This document shows, piece after piece, positions 26,147 through 36,000 of a DNA stretch of 64,000 nucleotides. How positions within the stretch are numbered: position 1 is the first letter of the stretch; every line of letters starts with the position of its first letter. The notes beneath the pieces are model-generated. The model had not been told where the DNA came from, searched no databases, and was given only the letters and a program-made list of their open reading frames with translations. The stretch covers positions 744,001 to 808,000 of the forward strand of contig CAVVEG010000017.1 of assembly GCA_963747255.1 (NCBI GenBank). Direction: 5' to 3'. This DNA comes from CAIYRG01 sp963747255. Its GTDB lineage: Bacteria; Pseudomonadota; Alphaproteobacteria; Micropepsales; Micropepsaceae. The translations under genes and the position numbers were made by a program.

Positions 26147-27394
26147 CTACGCAGCCTGACCGGCCGCCTGCACCGTAAACTCGCGCGCTTTTACCCGCAC
26201 GGCCGCATCCAGTTCCAGCACTTCACTCAGAGTCGCGGGCGCCTGCCCATTTGTCATGCATTCGAACGCATTAAGCGTTTGCTCCACAATTTGGGCAATT
26301 CCAAGGAACCCGACCTTTCGATTAAGAAAATTCTCCACGGCGACCTCGTTTGCCGCATTCAGGATCGTGGGCGTATTGCCGCCGGCCTGCAGGCAATCGC
26401 GAGCGAGGCGCAAACAGGGAAAGCGCCGGTAATCCGGGCATTCGAAAGTCATTTGCCCCAAATCCGCAAGATTCAACCCCCGCGCAGGTGAGACTATCCG
26501 ATGGGGCCAACCCAGGGCATGCGCGATAGGCGTCTTCATGTCAGGCGCCGACAGATGCGCCAGGACCGAACCATCCGAATAAGATACGAGGCAATGAACA
26601 ACCGACTGCGCGTGTACGATTATATCGAGTTTTTCCGGCGCCACCCCGAATAGGACATGGGCCTCGATCAGCTCCAGCCCCTTATTCATCAGCGTGGCGC
26701 TATCCACCGAGATTTTCGCGCCCATCGACCAGTTTGGGTGCCGGATTGCCTGTTCGGGCGTAACAGCGGCCATTCGCTCGGCCGACCAGCTGCGAAACGG
26801 CCCGCCTGAAGCCGTAAGTGTGATCTTTTCGATGGCCTGATTTTGCGCAAAATCCAATAGTTGAAAGGCTGCGCTGTGTTCGGAATCGACGGGGATGAGA
26901 ACACCCCTCGAATCCGCGGCAGCCCGGCGGAAGACCTCGCCGGCCGCGACTACACATTCCTTGTTTGCGAGGGCGACGATCGCACCGCGCTTCGCCGCTT
27001 CGAGCGTTGGGGCCAGGCCTGCGGCCCCGACAATCGCACTGACGACCATTTCACTGGGCCGGGAAGCGGCCTCAATCAGCGCCTCCGGCCCCGCAAGGAC
27101 TTCGATGCCCGTACCCAGCAGCGCATCGGCCAGAGATTCCTTCAACGACACGTCGCCAATCACCGCGAGAGCGGGGCGCAGTTCGCGGGCCTGCGCGGCC
27201 AGAAGGTCAACGCTCTTCTGAGCTGTTAATGCTTGCAGGGGAAAAGCGTTCGAACCGTAATGCGTACGTGCAAAACGAATCACGTCCAGCGTCGCGGTCC
27301 CGATCGAACCTGTGCTGCCCAGCACAGTGATCCGCCTGCCCAGCACCGGCAGCAAATGAATTTCAAAGTTTTCAGCGAAAAAGCCGTTTCTCAT
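26147..27394 (-). CDS. dxr: 1-deoxy-D-xylulose 5-phosphate reductoisomerase
   Basis: DXR makes 2-C-methylerythritol 4-phosphate, the committed step of the MEP isoprenoid pathway that feeds undecaprenyl synthesis by UppS nearby. The start at 27394 lies 11 bases after the cdsA stop, giving 415 residues; longer frames enter cdsA. A short extra N-terminal stretch of about 16 residues precedes the NADPH loop ITVLGSTGSIG. The active site shows VALANKE, VDSEHSA, TASGGPFR and KGLELIEAH. The gene is followed by rseP after 15 bases. Confidence 0.97.
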   Translation of the reverse strand: MRNGFFAENFEIHLLPVLGRRITVLGSTGSIGTATLDVIRFARTHYGSNAFPLQALTAQKSVDLLAAQARELRPALAVIGDVSLKESLADALLGTGIEVLAGPEALIEAASRPSEMVVSAIVGAAGLAPTLEAAKRGAIVALANKECVVAAGEVFRRAAADSRGVLIPVDSEHSAAFQLLDFAQNQAIEKITLTASGGPFRSWSAERMAAVTPEQAIRHPNWSMGAKISVDSATLMNKGLELIEAHVLFGVAPEKLDIIVHAQSVVHCLVSYSDGSVLAHLSAPDMKTPIAHALGWPHRIVSPARGLNLADLGQMTFECPDYRRFPCLRLARDCLQAGGNTPTILNAANEVAVENFLNRKVGFLGIAQIVEQTLNAFECMTNGQAPATLSEVLELDAAVRVKAREFTVQAAGQAA

Positions 27395-27405
27395 GATGCT
27401 GGGCC

Positions 27406-28221
27406 CTACAGAGGATTCCATCCCGGAAAGGCGACCAGGAACACACAAGCTGGCGCTACGAAAAGCAGACTGTCAATCCGGTCCAGGACTCCCCCATGCC
27501 CTGGAATCAGGCCGCCGCTGTCCTTGGCGCGAAACCGGCGCTTAACACAGGATTCGAACAGGTCCCCGGCGTGCCCGATCAATGCGATCGAAATTCCAAA
27601 AGCGAACCCCCCCGCGGCGCTGCCATTCAGCAATCCGGTATAGACGGCTTCAGCGATTCCGGCCGCAACGGTGCCGACAACAAGACCTGCCCAGGTCTTG
27701 TTCGGGGACAATCTGGGCGCCAGCCTGGGTCCGCCGATCAGACGTCCGCCGATCAGAGCACCTGTGTCCGCGGTCCAGACCGCCAGAAATATTCCCAGCA
27801 AAAGATATTCGCCTGACGGCGCGGCGCGCAGGATGACCAAAGCAATTGCGGCCAAGCCGATATAAACGGGTCCGGCGCCGTGCCAGAACGGCGCCGGTCT
27901 GCGACTTGCCGACCACAGCAGCACTGCGGCCGCTCCCAATGCAAGGACCAGCAGCGCCACCGCGAACCGGTCAACGTACAGCGCAGTGAATACCGCGGCC
28001 GCAACCGTTAGTGCCGATGCGATCGTCTCGGCCGGTACATTCCCGTCATTCACCAGACGGTGCCATTCCCGCAAAGCGGCAATCGCTCCGATCGTGGTAA
28101 AGCAGGCAAACACGACGCCGCCAAGTATAGCGACATAGATCGCCACGGCAGCCAACACGACTCCCGAGACAGCGCGCGCCGGCAGCTCGATCGGAACAGA
28201 CATCGATGGTTGCCAACCCAT
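27406..28221 (-). CDS. cdsA: Phosphatidate cytidylyltransferase (CDP-diglyceride synthase)
   Basis: CdsA makes CDP-diacylglycerol, the precursor of all phospholipids. The 271-residue multi-spanning protein ends with the family signature, seen here as KRRFRAKDSGGLIPGHGG followed by VLDRIDS. Its ATG overlaps the uppS stop by one base (TAATG), so the genes are translationally coupled. Eight or so hydrophobic segments are visible. Confidence 0.96.
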   Translation of the reverse strand: MGWQPSMSVPIELPARAVSGVVLAAVAIYVAILGGVVFACFTTIGAIAALREWHRLVNDGNVPAETIASALTVAAAVFTALYVDRFAVALLVLALGAAAVLLWSASRRPAPFWHGAGPVYIGLAAIALVILRAAPSGEYLLLGIFLAVWTADTGALIGGRLIGGPRLAPRLSPNKTWAGLVVGTVAAGIAEAVYTGLLNGSAAGGFAFGISIALIGHAGDLFESCVKRRFRAKDSGGLIPGHGGVLDRIDSLLFVAPACVFLVAFPGWNPL

Positions 28222-29054
28222 TAGCGCTTGCTTCCGGTCCGTTCCAGGAAGGCCGGCACGGAACCCAACCTTGCTTCCTCAATCCCGCCCTTGCGCGAAC
28301 GCTCAGAGGGAACTCCGCCAAACCGCCTCTCACGCCGCGCAAATTCGGCCAGTGCCGATTCCAGATCTGAGGCTCCAAAATCAGGCCACAGCTTATCGGT
28401 GAAAACCAGCTCCGCATATGCGGCCTGCCAAAGCAGAAAATTTGAAAGACGCCTTTCCCCACCGCTGCGGATTACGAGATCGCAATCAGGAATTCCCGCG
28501 CTTTGCATGCTGCGGCCCAGAAGGTCAGGTGTAATGTTCTTCGGGTCGAGTTCGCCATTCGCGGCTGCACAAGCCAGCGATCGCGCCGCATCTGCCAGCT
28601 CCTCGCGAGACCCATAATTGAAGGCAAATGCCAGATTCAGAGCGGTGTTGTTTGCGGTGAGGTTTTCGGCACTCTCAATCAATTCGGCAATATCGGGGGC
28701 AAGCCCGCTTCGCGCTCCGATAAAACGAACCCGTACATTATGGGCGTGCAACTTCTCGATGTCGGCGCGGCAGTAGCGGCGAAACAATCCCATGAGATGC
28801 CGAACTTCCGAATCGGGACGGCGCCAATTCTCGGTCGAAAATGTGTAAAGCGTCAGATACTGGAGTTCCAGAGCGCGCGCCGCACGTACCACCTTGCGAA
28901 CCGCCGAGATGCCCTTGACATGGCCGGCCTCTCTGGGCAGCAGCCGGTTCCGGGCCCAGCGCCCATTCCCATCCATGATAATAGCCACATGACGGGGTAA
29001 AGACTGGGGCTGGCGCGGCAAACCGGGATCTGGATCGGGCACTGGCTTGGTCAA
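28221..29054 (-). CDS. uppS: Undecaprenyl diphosphate synthase
   Basis: UppS builds the C55 lipid carrier for peptidoglycan and other wall polymers. The cis-prenyltransferase motifs are present: HVAIIMDGNGRWA, TLYTFSTENWRRP, FAFNYGSREEL, and RSGGERRLSNFLLWQ with the YAELVF end. The 277 residues include a Pro-rich N-terminal extension and a longer basic C-terminal tail than E. coli. The stop overlaps the cdsA start. Confidence 0.97.
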   Translation of the reverse strand: MTKPVPDPDPGLPRQPQSLPRHVAIIMDGNGRWARNRLLPREAGHVKGISAVRKVVRAARALELQYLTLYTFSTENWRRPDSEVRHLMGLFRRYCRADIEKLHAHNVRVRFIGARSGLAPDIAELIESAENLTANNTALNLAFAFNYGSREELADAARSLACAAANGELDPKNITPDLLGRSMQSAGIPDCDLVIRSGGERRLSNFLLWQAAYAELVFTDKLWPDFGASDLESALAEFARRERRFGGVPSERSRKGGIEEARLGSVPAFLERTGSKR

Positions 29055-29095
29055 AGAATTGTCCCTTCGCTGCAGTCCGAGCCGGTCACGACCGC

Positions 29096-29662
29096 TCAGA
29101 CATGCATGATTTCCTGTTCTTTTGCAGTGAGCGCGGCATCGATTTCATGCACCGATTCGTCGGTCAATTTCTGCAATTCATCCGATAATTTGCGGTGCTG
29201 GTCCTCACTGATGGCATGATCTTTCTCAAGCCGTTTCAGGTGGTCCATCCCGTCACGCCGGACATTGCGCACCGCAACCCGCGCATGTTCGGCATATTTG
29301 GCGGCCAGTTTCGCCAGTTCCCGGCGTCTTTCCTCGTTCAGTTCCGGGATCGGGATACGGACCAACTGCCCGTCCAATTGAGGATTGAGGCCAAGACCCG
29401 CGTCACGGATGGCCTTGTCCACCGCTTTCGCCAGACTCTTGTCGTAAACCTGCACGGTAAGCAGCCGCGGCTCCGGCGCGCTGATCGTCCCGAGCTGATT
29501 GACCGCCATGGTGCTGCCATAGGCTTCGACTGTGACGGGTTCGAGAATGGCGGGGTTGGCCCGCCCGGTCCGCAAACCCGCAAATTCGTGCCGCAGAGTT
29601 GCCACCGCGCCCTTCATGCGCCGCTTCACGTCTTCTTTGTCGAATGGCAGTAACTGAGCCAT
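29096..29662 (-). CDS. frr: Ribosome recycling factor
   Basis: RRF releases ribosomes from mRNA after termination. GGAG six bases before the ATG at 29662 decides the start over one four codons upstream, giving 188 residues, close to the usual 185. The sequence shows the LRTGRANPAIL helix, the NQLGTISAPEPRLLTVQVYD domain II segment, and the long DGMDHLKRLEKD C-terminal helices. It lies between pyrH and uppS, the standard order. Confidence 0.98.
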   Translation of the reverse strand: MAQLLPFDKEDVKRRMKGAVATLRHEFAGLRTGRANPAILEPVTVEAYGSTMAVNQLGTISAPEPRLLTVQVYDKSLAKAVDKAIRDAGLGLNPQLDGQLVRIPIPELNEERRRELAKLAAKYAEHARVAVRNVRRDGMDHLKRLEKDHAISEDQHRKLSDELQKLTDESVHEIDAALTAKEQEIMHV

Positions 29663-29695
29663 TAAACTCTCCATCAGATTCGGATCAAATTTACT

Positions 29696-30421
29696 CTAAC
29701 CCCGCTCGCCGATCACGGTGCAGCGGCCGCCTCCTTTTAATATCGCCGTCAGGTTGCCTCGGGTATGGATCGAGAAAACAATAATCGGAATGCGGTTTTC
29801 TCGTGACAGGGACACTGCAGACGCGTCCATGACCCTGAGGTCGCGCGAAAGAACGTCATGATAGGAGAGAAAATCATAGCGTTCGGCATCGCGGTCGAGT
29901 TTCGGATCGGCGCTATAGACACCGTCCACCTGAGTGGCCTTGAACATCGCATCGCACCCCATCTCGACGGCACGAAGCGCCGCGGCCGTATCTGTGGTGA
30001 AAAACGGATTGCCGGTTCCAGCGGCAAAGATCACCAATCGTCCTTTTTCCATGTGACGCATTGCGCGCCTGCGGATATAGGGCTCACAAATCGACATCAT
30101 GGGTATGGCCGACTGAACCCGCGTCGGAAGCTCGATACGCTCCAGGGCGGCCTGAAGCGCCAACGCGTTCATCACGGTTGCGAGCATGCCGATATAGTCC
30201 GCCGTCGCACGCTCGATCCCGGCCGCCGCGCCAGACAAGCCGCGGAAGATGTTTCCGCCGCCAACAACCAGGCAAACCTGTGCCCCCGCATCGACGGCTT
30301 CCTTCAAATCGGCTGCGATGGCGTCAACGCTCGCGGTATCGATTCCGTAGGACCGCGCCCCCATGAGAGCTTCGCCGGAAATCTTGACCAGGACTCTGTT
30401 GTATTTGGGGACGATTACCAT
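29696..30421 (-). CDS. pyrH: Uridylate kinase
   Basis: PyrH phosphorylates UMP to UDP. The 241-residue protein has the amino-acid-kinase fold with VLVKISGEALMG, VVGGGNIFRG, FAAGTGNPFFTTDTAAALRA and FKATQVDGVYSADP. It is in the usual place between tsf and frr. The length is normal. Confidence 0.98.
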   Translation of the reverse strand: MVIVPKYNRVLVKISGEALMGARSYGIDTASVDAIAADLKEAVDAGAQVCLVVGGGNIFRGLSGAAAGIERATADYIGMLATVMNALALQAALERIELPTRVQSAIPMMSICEPYIRRRAMRHMEKGRLVIFAAGTGNPFFTTDTAAALRAVEMGCDAMFKATQVDGVYSADPKLDRDAERYDFLSYHDVLSRDLRVMDASAVSLSRENRIPIIVFSIHTRGNLTAILKGGGRCTVIGERG

Positions 30422-30450
30422 CGGTCGTATTCTGCTATCCGGCGATGGAG

Positions 30451-31377
30451 TTAAGGCGTCCCGGCCGTCGCCCTCACTTCGGCGGCAAAATCGGTCGTCG
30501 GCTTGTCTATGCCCTCGCCCACTGCGAAGCGAACAAACCCGGTAATACGTACAGGCGCGCCGACATCCTTTGCTGCGATCTCGACCACCTTTGCCACCGG
30601 CGTTTCGCCATCCACCACGAAAACCTGCGACAGAAGCACGTTTTCTTCGTAGAACTTGCGCATCCGCCCTTCGACCATCTTCCCGATGACGCCCTCCGGC
30701 TTTCCGGTCTGCCTGGCCTGATCTTCATAAATTGCGCGTTCGCGCGCGACAGTATCGGCAGGGACTTCGTCCGGGGTGAGAGCCAGGGGATTGGCCGCTG
30801 CGACATGCATCGCGAGCTGTTTGCCAAGACGCAGCAGTGCTTCCGCATCTCCGCCGGATTCCAGCGCGACGAGAACGCCAATCTTGCCGAGATCCGGGGC
30901 CACGGCATTATGCATGTAGGAAGCGACCACGCCGGGCGAAACGGCCAGACCGGCGCTACGCCGGACAGACATGTTTTCGCCAATTCTGGCAACAAGCGCC
31001 GTCAGGGCTTCCGCCATGGTCGTCCCGTCCTCAAAAGGCGACAAAAGCAGCCGCTCGAGTTCCCCCTCCTCCTCCAGCGCCTGTTGCGCGGCCACGCGGA
31101 CATATTTCTGGAATTCCTCTCCGCGTGCGACGAAATCTGTTTCCGAATTGACTTCGACGATTGCGCCGCAATCCGCTTTCGTTGCAATGCCGATCAGGCC
31201 TTCGGCGGCAGTGCGGCCGGACTTCTTTGCGGCCTTTGCGAGGCCCTTTTTACGTAGCCAATCAACCGCGTGTTCAAAATGACCATCGGTCTCGGTCAGC
31301 GCTGTCTTGCAGTCCATCATCCCGGCGCCGGTCTTTTCGCGCAATTCCTTGACCATGCCGGCTGTTACATTAGCCAT
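30451..31377 (-). CDS. tsf: Elongation factor Ts
   Basis: EF-Ts exchanges GDP for GTP on EF-Tu. The 308-residue protein begins with the UBA-like domain and the contact motif LREKTGAGMMDCKTAL (about 11-26), followed by the core with SETDFVAR and the C-terminal module. GGAAAA precedes the ATG. It follows rpsB by 38 bases, the nearly universal order. Confidence 0.98.
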   Translation of the reverse strand: MANVTAGMVKELREKTGAGMMDCKTALTETDGHFEHAVDWLRKKGLAKAAKKSGRTAAEGLIGIATKADCGAIVEVNSETDFVARGEEFQKYVRVAAQQALEEEGELERLLLSPFEDGTTMAEALTALVARIGENMSVRRSAGLAVSPGVVASYMHNAVAPDLGKIGVLVALESGGDAEALLRLGKQLAMHVAAANPLALTPDEVPADTVARERAIYEDQARQTGKPEGVIGKMVEGRMRKFYEENVLLSQVFVVDGETPVAKVVEIAAKDVGAPVRITGFVRFAVGEGIDKPTTDFAAEVRATAGTP

Positions 31378-31415
31378 GAGTTTTCCTTTTGCCCCCCGGT
31401 TCTGGTGGTGGCGTA

Positions 31416-32207
31416 TCAGCCGAGCGGACTCGCCTCGACTTCAGCGTGCGCCGGCCCGGCGCCAACAGTTTCGGGCATTTCTTCAGACGCTCCCAGGTCG
31501 ACGCCTGCTGCGGTTTGACCTTCAGACAAACCGTCAATGACGGCCCGGGCTGCGAGATCGCAGTAGAGCGCAATCGCCCGTGAGGCGTCGTCGTTACCCG
31601 GGACGGGATAGGCGATGCCTTCCGGCTCGGAGTTGGAGTCCAGAATTGCCGCAACCGGGATTTCCAGTTTGCGGGCCTCGGCAACCGCGATCGATTCCTT
31701 GTTGGTATCGATTACGAAAAGCATGCTGGGAAGTCCGCCCATGTCCTTGATGCCGCCAAGCGAGCGTTCGAGCTTGTCGCGCTCGCGCATCAGCTGAAGC
31801 AGCTCCTTTTTGGTCAGGCCGGAACTGTGAGCCGAATCCAGAGTCTCCTCGAGATTGCGGAGCCGCTTGATGGAATGGGAGATGGTTTGCCAATTGGTGA
31901 GCGTACCACCCAGCCAGCGGTGGTTGACATAGTACTGTGCGCACCGCTTGGCGGCCGCCGCAACCGGCTCAGACGCCTGCCTCTTCGTCCCGACAAACAA
32001 AACCCTGCCACCGCCGGCGACAACATCGCGCATGGCGACCAGCGCCTGATGAAACAGCGGCACTGTTTGGGTCAAGTCGATGATGTGGATGTCATTTCTG
32101 ACCCCGAAGATGAAGGGGGCCATTTTCGGATTCCAGCGCTGGGTGCGGTGGCCGAAATGCGCGCCAGATTCCAAAAGCTGGCGCAAACTCAGTTCAGGCA
32201 ATGCCAT
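31416..32207 (-). CDS. rpsB: 30S ribosomal protein S2
   Basis: The 263-residue ribosomal protein has the family start LLESGAHFGHRTQRWNPKM, FVGTKRQA, HRWLGGTLTNW and IPGNDD-type end (VPGNDDASRAI). A C-terminal tail of about 25 residues rich in Glu and Ala is longer than in E. coli (241). AGGAG lies six bases before the ATG. A sigma-70-like promoter ends about 120 bases upstream. Confidence 0.98.
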   Translation of the reverse strand: MALPELSLRQLLESGAHFGHRTQRWNPKMAPFIFGVRNDIHIIDLTQTVPLFHQALVAMRDVVAGGGRVLFVGTKRQASEPVAAAAKRCAQYYVNHRWLGGTLTNWQTISHSIKRLRNLEETLDSAHSSGLTKKELLQLMRERDKLERSLGGIKDMGGLPSMLFVIDTNKESIAVAEARKLEIPVAAILDSNSEPEGIAYPVPGNDDASRAIALYCDLAARAVIDGLSEGQTAAGVDLGASEEMPETVGAGPAHAEVEASPLG

Positions 32208-32325
32208 GGTAACTCCTGTTTTCCGGTTACAGCCTGGCGCGGGAGTGATTTGCGGTTAGCGAACACCGGAAGGGCGAGTAGACCGTGAGGAACAGCCGCC
32301 CGAACCCGCGCTGTGGGATGCGCGG

Positions 32326-32354
32326 CTTATAGGTATTTCCGGCCAGCCGCGCAA
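32326..32354 (-). promoter_or_regulatory. rpsB-tsf promoter
   Basis: On the minus strand TTGCGC (32354-32349) and TATAAG (32331-32326) are 17 bases apart. Transcription would begin near 32319, about 110 bases before the rpsB ATG, leaving room for an autoregulatory leader. Confidence 0.6.
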
Positions 32355-32459
32355 GTTCGGCCGAGCCGGAGGACTGCATACTCTGGTCACGAAGTCTGGC
32401 CGACGATTTTTTTTGACCGATGAGCCTTCGCAACATGCCGCTTTGAGAATTGTCCAGCG

Positions 32460-32534
32460 CAACCGTTACAAAGTTACAATCCAGGGATTTCCCGGGGTTT
32501 TCACGATTTCCAACCGTTACAAGGAAAGTTACAA
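32460..32534 (-). repeat. Four TTGTAA elements in two direct-repeat units upstream of rpsB
   Basis: TTGTAA occurs on the minus strand at 32534-32529, 32522-32517, 32479-32474 and 32471-32466, as two pairs. The 12-mer CAACCGTTACAA (plus strand) is identical at 32460-32471 and 32511-32522, 51 bases apart (about five helical turns). The pairs differ in internal spacing (2 and 6 bases). They lie 100-180 bases upstream of the rpsB -35 element. Confidence 0.65.
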
Positions 32535-32729
32535 GCGGGTTTTCGAGGCCTGAACCCAGCGCTGAGACAGGCAGTCCCCAATGTTCCCAGTCCAAACTTC
32601 TCCACAAGGCACTTCCCTGATGGATCGATGTCGCCTTCAAGGGCTATCTTTGTCCGGGCCGCCGCACAATCAACTGTTTCCCGCGAAACTGTCTGTTGAC
32701 ATATCTGCTTTTTCCGAGCCACCACCACT

Positions 32730-33020
32730 TCATGAATTGAACAGAAAAACCATCAGGAACAGAGCATAGACCCAGGGTGCAGCAAAAAGGGCGATGACCT
32801 GCCCCGGTCTTCCCCGGCGCCTTTGGGCACGCCATGCTGCGAAAGGGGCCGCGAGACAAAAAACCGGCAGGGCGGCGAAAACAAGAGTAATGGCGACCGG
32901 CAAGGGCGCTCCCGAGGTTCGGGCGGCGATTTCAGCCGCGGCAACCGCCATATAGATTCCGAAGGCCAGAAGAAAAATATCGGCGCAGGTGGCGGCCCAG
33001 AACCAGCCACGCCTGCGCAT
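32730..33020 (-). CDS. Small integral membrane protein after dnaE
   Basis: The 96-residue protein has three likely membrane spans (about 5-32, 42-62 and 76-94), with a basic loop RAQRRRGRPG between the second and third. It starts immediately after the dnaE stop with no gap, so it is co-transcribed. I do not recognise a family. Function unknown. Confidence 0.6.
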   Translation of the reverse strand: MRRRGWFWAATCADIFLLAFGIYMAVAAAEIAARTSGAPLPVAITLVFAALPVFCLAAPFAAWRAQRRRGRPGQVIALFAAPWVYALFLMVFLFNS

Positions 33021-36000
33021 TCACACGGATTCCACTTCAGCGACGCCGGACAGTGCAGCGATCATCGTCTTGAGTTGGGGGTTGACCTGAACGCGTCTCG
33101 GCAAAGCGATCTCGATTTCCTGGCGCGAATCACCCGGCACTACCAGCGTAATGAGGCCCTTGCCCGGCGACTTCAATTCGCGCGCGATCAGCGGAAGGGG
33201 CGCGGGATCGATCAACTTGATCTTCAAACCTTCGCCCGCCTCCGCCGCCGCCGCGTCCAGATCGTCGATGGAAATCGCGCGCAATTTCAGTTCGTCTTCA
33301 ATCCAGTCGCCGATAACGCGAAGCAAAACGGGACGGCCGACCTCCAGATGCTGACGCGAACTCGCGAGTGCCTCGGAAAAAACCATGACTTCGAACATTC
33401 CCGTCGGATCTGAGAGCGCGATAAAGGCAAAAGGATCGCCGCTCTTGCCTCTGCGTTCCTGGCGGCGAATGACAGTTCCGGCAACTGTCGTTTTGACGGC
33501 CGAGCGCCGCGCATCCGCCACCAAATCGGCATAAGACACCACTCCCAGCCGCTTTAACGCGGTGGCGTAACCGTCGAGCGGATGACCGGACAGGTAATAT
33601 CCGATCGCCGAGAATTCCTCGGCGAGTTTTTCGTGCGGCGGCCAGTCCTCTACAGGTTGGAGAACCGGACCGTCGCGTGTCGGATCGGCTCCGCCAAATG
33701 GACCCGATCCGTACGTACCCATTCCAAATAAGCTCGATTGCCCTTCAGTACGCTCGCGGGTCCTGCGTGCTGCATCGCTGAGAATCAGATCAGCGGATTC
33801 CAGCAACTGGTGCCGGTTTGCATGAATCGGATCGAAAGTGCCCGCCTTCACGAGACTCTCGAATGCCCTTTTGTTGACGAGCCGGGGGTCGATCTGCGCC
33901 GAGAAATCGGCAATCGAACGGAAAGGCCCATCCTGTTCCCTTACCGCGACGACATGCTCCATCGCCTGGGGGCCAACATTCTTTATGGCCGCGAGAGCGT
34001 AATTGATCGCCCCGCGCTGCCCTGTTCCGGCCGGCTCGCAGGAGAAATGGACCTGGGACCGATTGATATCGGGTGGGCGAACGGTGATGCCCAACCGCCT
34101 CGCTTCCTGCCTGAACACATTCAGCCGGTCGGAATTGCCGATATCGAGGGTCATCGATGCGGCAAGGAATTCGACCGGGTAATTGGCTTTCAAATAGGCT
34201 GTCTGGTAGGCGACCTGGGCATAGGCCGCAGCATGGCCTTTGTTGAATCCGTAGCCGGCAAATTTCGCCGCCTGATCGAAGATCTGCGCCGCAATGTCGC
34301 TGTTGATCCCGTTCGTAACCGCGCCGGCGACGAATTTCTCGCGCATGACCGCCATCTTGGCCGCAATCTTTTTTCCCATTGCATGACGCAGCAGATCGGC
34401 CTCGCCCATCGAGAAGCCGGCGAGCTCGCGCGCGATCCGCATCACGTCTTCCTGGTAGGTCATGACTCCGAACGTATCGCGGAGGATCGGCTCGAGACCG
34501 GGATGCAGATATTCGGGTCTCTCGCGGCCGTGTTTGCAGGCGATGTATTTGGGAATCGAATCCATCGGCCCGGGGCGGTAGAGCGCCACAAGGGCAACCA
34601 GATCATTGATGTGGTCCGGTTTCAGCCGCTTGATCAGGTCGCGCATCCCCTGACTTTCCAACTGAAACACGCCGACGCTCTCACCGCGCGCGAGCATCTC
34701 GAAAGTCGTTCGATCGGCGAAATCGATCCGTTGCGTGTCGATGTCGATACCGCGCGATTTCAACAGCGCTTCCGCTTTCGCGATCACCGTAAGAGTCTTG
34801 AGACCGAGGAAATCGAATTTCACCAATCCCGCTTTTTCAGCGTCCTTGAAATCGAACTGCGTGACAGGCATTTCGGAACGGGGATCGCGATAAAGCGGAA
34901 CGATCTCGTCAAGCGGACGGTCGCCGATCACAACACCCGCAGGATGGGTGGATGCGTGCCGGTAAAAGCCCTCGATCTTCTCCACGACAGCGAAAAGCTG
35001 CCGCACTCTTTCATCCTCATCCGCGGCCTGCTTCAGTCGCGGCTCGACCGCGATGGCATCCTTCAGCGCAACGGCTTTGCCGGGCGGATTGGGGATAAGT
35101 TTTGCCAGCCTGTCCACCAATCCGAAAGGCAACTGCATGACGCGGCCGACGTCGCGAACGGCTGCCCGTGGCTGAAGCGATCCCAGAGCGATGATATGTC
35201 CAACGCGATCGGCACCGTATTTTGACTGGACATACCGGATGACTTCATCGCGCCTCTCCTGGCAGAAATCGATGTCGAAATCCGGCATCGATATCCGCTC
35301 CGGATTGAGAAAGCGTTCGAAAACCAAACCGAAACGGATCGGGTCGAGATTGGTGATTTCCAGTGCCCAGGCGACGAGAGACGTGGCCCCGGAGCCACGC
35401 ACGCCGACCGGAATTGCATTGGCGCGCGTCCATTTCATGAAATCCGAGACGATGAGGAAATATCCCGGAAAACCCATTCTGGTGATGATATCCAACTCGT
35501 ATTGCAGGCGTTCCGCATAGTTTTTTTCGTCCGCAAACATGCCATGTTCGCTGAGCCGTTTGCGGAGCCCGGCTTCCGCCTGCGACCGCAGCTCCTGTTC
35601 CGGCGACAATCCCGACTCGGGAACAAACTGCGGCAGAATCGGCGCATGTTTGCGGGGACGGAAGGCGCAGCGACGCGCGATCTCAATTGTGTTCGCGATC
35701 GCTTCGGGCAAGTCCGAAAACAGGGCAGCCATTTCTTCCGGCGCCTTGAAACGGTGCTCCCGCGTCAGGCGACGGCGATCCTCGATATCGAGGAATGTTC
35801 CGTCGGCGATACAGAGCAGTGCATCGCTTGCCTCATACATGTCTTCAGTCGCGAAATGCGCGTCATTGGTTGCGACCAGGGGCAGATCTTTCCGGTAAGC
35901 GAGCGCAACCAGTCTGTCCTCGACCGCCGATTCGTTCGGCAGGCCATGCCGCTGCAATTCGACATAAAGCCGATCGCCGAATGCCTCTGCCAGGCGATCA

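Larger units (their letters stand above)
32208..32729. other. rpsB upstream region, no protein gene
   Basis: This 522-base gap lies between the small membrane-protein gene and rpsB. It holds a promoter (32326-32354, minus), a leader of about 110 bases, and repeated TTGTAAC elements further upstream (32460-32534). A 137-codon minus-strand frame at 32227-32640 covers the promoter and leader and has no family resemblance, so I treat it as chance. I see no obvious terminator for the upstream dnaE side. Confidence 0.65.

Noticed and set aside
32227..32640. 137-codon minus-strand frame upstream of rpsB
   Set aside because: It runs through the rpsB promoter and leader, has no family resemblance and an odd composition.
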